DNA of 64,000 nucleotides, from assembly GCA_019359695.1 (NCBI GenBank), contig JAHHGV010000042.1:1-64000 (forward strand). Reading direction: 5' to 3'. The translations under genes and the position numbers were made by a program. Below, piece by piece: positions 60,446 through 64,000 of this stretch (the stretch's first letter is position 1; each line of letters starts with the position of its first letter). The notes below the pieces were generated by a model. That model had not been told where the DNA came from and ran no database searches. It saw only the letters and a list, made by a program, of their open reading frames with translations. The DNA comes from Brasilonema angustatum HA4187-MV1 (lineage in GTDB: Bacteria > Cyanobacteriota > Cyanobacteriia > Cyanobacteriales > Nostocaceae).

Positions 60446-61867
60446 TTAGAAAGTATAAACAGAAATTTTCTGGAAGCGCACTTCGGAAAGTGGCTTGTCT
60501 TGATAGGTCGTCACTAGGCTGATCCGGAATTGACCAGACCATTTACCTTGTTTTTGTAGCGCCTCCACAACCTTAGTTGCTTCCAAAACAACTGTCGGTT
60601 TTGGATGCTTCTCACCAGTGTCATGGTTGCCATGCTCGTGAGCCATGTGTTCGTCGTGTCCAGAGTGCTCTTCAGCATGTGAGTGATTATGAGGTTCCAT
60701 TGCGAACAACCCTATGGTTCCAACATAATTCTCTTGTTTCGGTGCTGAGTTATCATCCGGGAGATTGAGGTATACCTCATAATTCACGCCAGGCGGCTTT
60801 TCATATTCAATGCCTTCAAATACAAGCATAACTCTCTGGTTTTCCACCGGTAAGGCAGTGAATGCTGCTCTTTGGGCAACGGGAGAAATTGAAAACTCAG
60901 CTGCATTTGTTGTCAGCTGAATAACTTTTCCTTCTGGCGTAGATCCAAGAAACTCAGGCTGAGTTGAGCGTGGTGCAACAAATGACACGGTAGGTGGTGG
61001 GGGAGGTGGAGTCATCGGCTTATCGTCGTAAATATAATTTAACTGTGAAGCTGTGTCTAAGATATCTTTACCTGACATTTCCTGTTTTTGACCGTTTTCA
61101 TTAAAGAAGACGAACTTAGTATTTATCCATGTTGAATTATTGACTGGATTAGAACGACCTTGACCTTGGTTCAACCACTGCTCCCATAATCGATCAATGT
61201 TGGAGTGATGTAGCCAGAAAATTGGGTCACGAGCAGCTAACAAAGGATCGCTCATCCAACCTGCTCCTCCTATAACCGTATGAATGACATTGTGAGGCTG
61301 GTTTTCCAGTTGCCCTCTAACATTAGGATTAGCAAATTGCATTGGCCCAGGCACTACGCCTCCACCAAAGGAAGGAGCCAAAGAACCTATATCAGAAAAG
61401 AAATTTACGTAGCTTAATGCAGTTCTATACTCAACCGAGTTTGCTGGTAGTGGTTGCCCTTGATTGATTTGGTTTCTCCGCTGACTCACATACAACGTAT
61501 TTGAACTATCTGCAGGAATGCGAAACGGCTCTGGTAAAACACTCTGATTTCGCTCAGAATAATTCCAGTAGGGAAGTGAAAAGTTAGAATCTCCTGAAGC
61601 AGCTCGGACAATTCGCTCGAAAAAGTAAATATACATTCGATGCCAAGACAAGAAGAAAAAGCTTCCGTGCTGACATTGATTCCAAAATTGATTAAAGGTC
61701 GGATTTCTTAGTGAAGTCCCGTGCATGTTTGCCTGGAATATCCATCCAGTTGGATCGTTTTGATTGGCATTGGAGCGGGCTTTCATCACCTCCACACCCT
61801 TACGATACGCGGCAATTTCTGAGCCACCACTCTCTAATATCTTGTAAATATTGCGACGAGTCTGCAT
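60446..61867 (-). CDS. Tyrosinase-family copper protein with His-rich C-terminal insertion
   Basis: CQHGSFFFLSWHRMYIYFFERIV (CuA side); PHNVIHTVIGG...DPIFWLHHSNIDRLWEQW (CuB); HNHSHAEEHSGHDEHMAHEHGNHD. Confidence 0.93.
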   Translation of the reverse strand: MQTRRNIYKILESGGSEIAAYRKGVEVMKARSNANQNDPTGWIFQANMHGTSLRNPTFNQFWNQCQHGSFFFLSWHRMYIYFFERIVRAASGDSNFSLPYWNYSERNQSVLPEPFRIPADSSNTLYVSQRRNQINQGQPLPANSVEYRTALSYVNFFSDIGSLAPSFGGGVVPGPMQFANPNVRGQLENQPHNVIHTVIGGAGWMSDPLLAARDPIFWLHHSNIDRLWEQWLNQGQGRSNPVNNSTWINTKFVFFNENGQKQEMSGKDILDTASQLNYIYDDKPMTPPPPPPTVSFVAPRSTQPEFLGSTPEGKVIQLTTNAAEFSISPVAQRAAFTALPVENQRVMLVFEGIEYEKPPGVNYEVYLNLPDDNSAPKQENYVGTIGLFAMEPHNHSHAEEHSGHDEHMAHEHGNHDTGEKHPKPTVVLEATKVVEALQKQGKWSGQFRISLVTTYQDKPLSEVRFQKISVYTF

Positions 61868-62060
61868 ATGTTACTTGCTAAGTCCTGTTTACTAAGTGCA
61901 AAATCTCTAGTTTTGCGCTGTCAAATTAACAATCAAAATGAGTTTCTCGTTTTACTGAAAAGGTCAACTTTCTGTAACAATTCTTTACCTCTTCGCTGGA
62001 ATTTAGACTACTTCCTTCCCGCCAGAACAATATCTATTTTTGAACCGCACCAGGCGCAGA

Positions 62061-62135
62061 GGAGCCAGTGCATTGCGGTGAGGCAGCGCGGTCTTGGGGG
62101 TTTCCCCCAGGAGCGACTGCCGAACCCCGAAGGGG
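62061..62135 (+). repeat. Interspersed repeat (GGAGCCAGTGCATTGCGG...CTGCCGAACCCCGAAGGGG)
   Basis: Same terminal modules as 963..1018 and 4628..4729. Confidence 0.6.
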
Positions 62136-62553
62136 TGAATCCAGCCAATAAACCCGTAAAAGGCAAATAAGAGGTAAGGGAAAATGGGGAAGATGGGGTG
62201 AATTTGAGAAGGGGTATCAGAGAAATTTCCCTGCCTGTGTGACTCTATGTGTTTTGCTCGTCTTTCTCCTTATACCCATGTCTTCTTTTTTGCCTGACAT
62301 TATAAAGAGTTTAAAGCATCAAACAAACTTATTGTTTATCACAAGGAAAGAGGAAAGAACCTGATGAAAGATTAAATATTCCACGAAGACAGTAAAAGAA
62401 GTTTGCCTAATAAGAAAAATTTGCTCACTATATTGTTAACATTCGTAAAATTGGAGTGTTAAGGACTATAAACATGATAATAACCTAGCTAAACTAGCAA
62501 TAAGAGCATTTGTACTGTTACTTCTAAAAAAAAGGTGTGGTGCCTAATCCTCA

Positions 62554-64000
62554 ATGATTCCAATCCAACTCACCCTCAAAAACTTCCTCAGTTACTGTGA
62601 CACGACTTTAGATTTTCGTGGGTTACATACGGCTTGTATTTGTGGTTCCAATGGCGCGGGAAAATCTTCGCTACTCGAAGCTATTACCTGGGCAATTTGG
62701 GGTGAAAGCAGAGCTCCTTCAGAAGATGACGTTATCCATACAGGTGCAAAAGAAGTTAGAGTTGATTTCATCTTTGAAGCAAACCAGCAAACATATAAAG
62801 TGATTCGCACGCGATCGCGTGGTGGAAATGGTGCTCTAGAATTTCAAATACAAACGCCTACAGGTTTCCGCGCACTGACTGGTAAAGGCATAAGGGTAAC
62901 GCAAGATCTCATTTTAGAACATATTAAGTTAGATTACGACACTTTCATCAATTCAGCATACCTGCGTCAAGGTCGTGCTGATGAATTTATGCTCAAGCGA
63001 CCGAGTGAGCGTAAGGAAATATTAGCAGAGTTATTAAAACTTAATCAGTATGACGAATTAGAAGAACGGGCAAAAGAACTCTCACGTCAGTTTAAAGCAA
63101 GAGCGGAAGAGTTAGAGCGCCTTTTGGATTCGTTAAAATCTCAACTGCAACAGCGTGAAGCAACTGCCCAAAAACAAGCCGAGTTAGAAGGGCAAATCAA
63201 TCAACTGCAACAAGTACAAGCTTTTGAGAATATTCAATTACAAAGTTTGCAAGTTGTCCAGCACCAGCGACAAAACTGGGAGCAACAACTGAACTTTGTC
63301 AGGCAGCAGTATCAAAATCTGACTCAAGATTGCGATCGCCTTCAACAAGAACACTCAGCAATTGACAATCAACTATCTTCTTTAGAAGAATTTTTAACTC
63401 AAGAAGCTGAAATTAAAGCCGGGTACAATCAATACCAAATTCTCCAATCTCAAGAAGAAGCAATGGGCGCTAAATTTGAAGAGCACACTCGCGCCCAACA
63501 AGCACAGCAACAAAAGCAACAGCAGCTTACTAAACAAATTAACGAAATTGAACGGCAATTACAACACGCTGAAGCACAACTAGCGGCTTTACAGCAACAA
63601 CAGCAAGAACTCCAGCAAACTCTCAGCAAGTCAGATGAAGTCGAAGCTGCCCTAGCACAACTTGCGGCTGCACGCAACCGTCTTGCTCAAATGGATCAGT
63701 TGCAACTACAAGTAGCTCCTCTTTTGCAACAACGAGTCACATTACAAAGTCAACTGAATCGTGCTCATGCTGGTTTAATGGCTCGATTTGAACAACTCCA
63801 AGCAACAGAGAACCAACTCCAACGTCAGCACAGACGCCAACCGCAACTGCAACAAGCAGTGATCGAAGTGGCAATGCAGATTTCGGAACTGGAAAAGAAG
63901 CGAGTTTATCTGCAACGAGTGCAGGAAAAAGGACAGGAAAGACGTCACCTGATCGAACGTTTGCAAGCGCATCAACGGGACTTTGAAAAACTATTGGGAG
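62554..64000 (+). CDS. sbcC: SbcC-type exonuclease subunit / SMC-like ATPase, 5' part (runs off the window)
   Basis: MIPIQLTLKNFLSYCDTTLDFRGLHTACICGSNGAGKSSLLEAITWAIWG ... long coiled coil; absent from the ORF track because it has no stop in the window. Confidence 0.88.
   Translation, partial: MIPIQLTLKNFLSYCDTTLDFRGLHTACICGSNGAGKSSLLEAITWAIWGESRAPSEDDVIHTGAKEVRVDFIFEANQQTYKVIRTRSRGGNGALEFQIQTPTGFRALTGKGIRVTQDLILEHIKLDYDTFINSAYLRQGRADEFMLKRPSERKEILAELLKLNQYDELEERAKELSRQFKARAEELERLLDSLKSQLQQREATAQKQAELEGQINQLQQVQAFENIQLQSLQVVQHQRQNWEQQLNFVRQQYQNLTQDCDRLQQEHSAIDNQLSSLEEFLTQEAEIKAGYNQYQILQSQEEAMGAKFEEHTRAQQAQQQKQQQLTKQINEIERQLQHAEAQLAALQQQQQELQQTLSKSDEVEAALAQLAAARNRLAQMDQLQLQVAPLLQQRVTLQSQLNRAHAGLMARFEQLQATENQLQRQHRRQPQLQQAVIEVAMQISELEKKRVYLQRVQEKGQERRHLIERLQAHQRDFEKLLG

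Overview
The window looks like a chromosomal segment of a filamentous (Nostocales-type) cyanobacterium. Support: GCGATCGC (HIP1) octamers, heptamer/octamer tandem repeats, cyanobacterial families (NblS, DUF3155, DUF3611, KGK domain, PatD-like, Pex/PadR-like) and core genes (dnaB, purD, serS, a RelA/SpoT homolog, photolyase, cobO, 5' part of sbcC). No rRNA, tRNA, CRISPR array or prophage was recognised. The housekeeping backbone is interleaved with an unusually dense repeat landscape: MITE-like inverted-repeat elements, a short interspersed repeat ending in CTGGCGAACCCGAAGGGG, and tandem repeats, several of which lie inside coding regions. Main points of interest: (1) a ~1280-aa NACHT/STAND NTPase with 13 near-identical 102-bp HEAT-like repeats and a single in-frame TAG just before its Walker A motif, followed by small genes including a HicAB pair whose hicA also carries an early in-frame stop; (2) a 56-bp repeat inserted precisely inside an IS630 transposase; (3) a GC-rich, apparently foreign epoxide-hydrolase-like gene with a tandemly duplicated start region; (4) a VWA-DUF2235 fusion protein; (5) repeats and MITE ends that encode protein termini and linkers (DsbA-like protein, ABC ATPase, large membrane protein). 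All family assignments are from motif recognition by eye; no database search was run.
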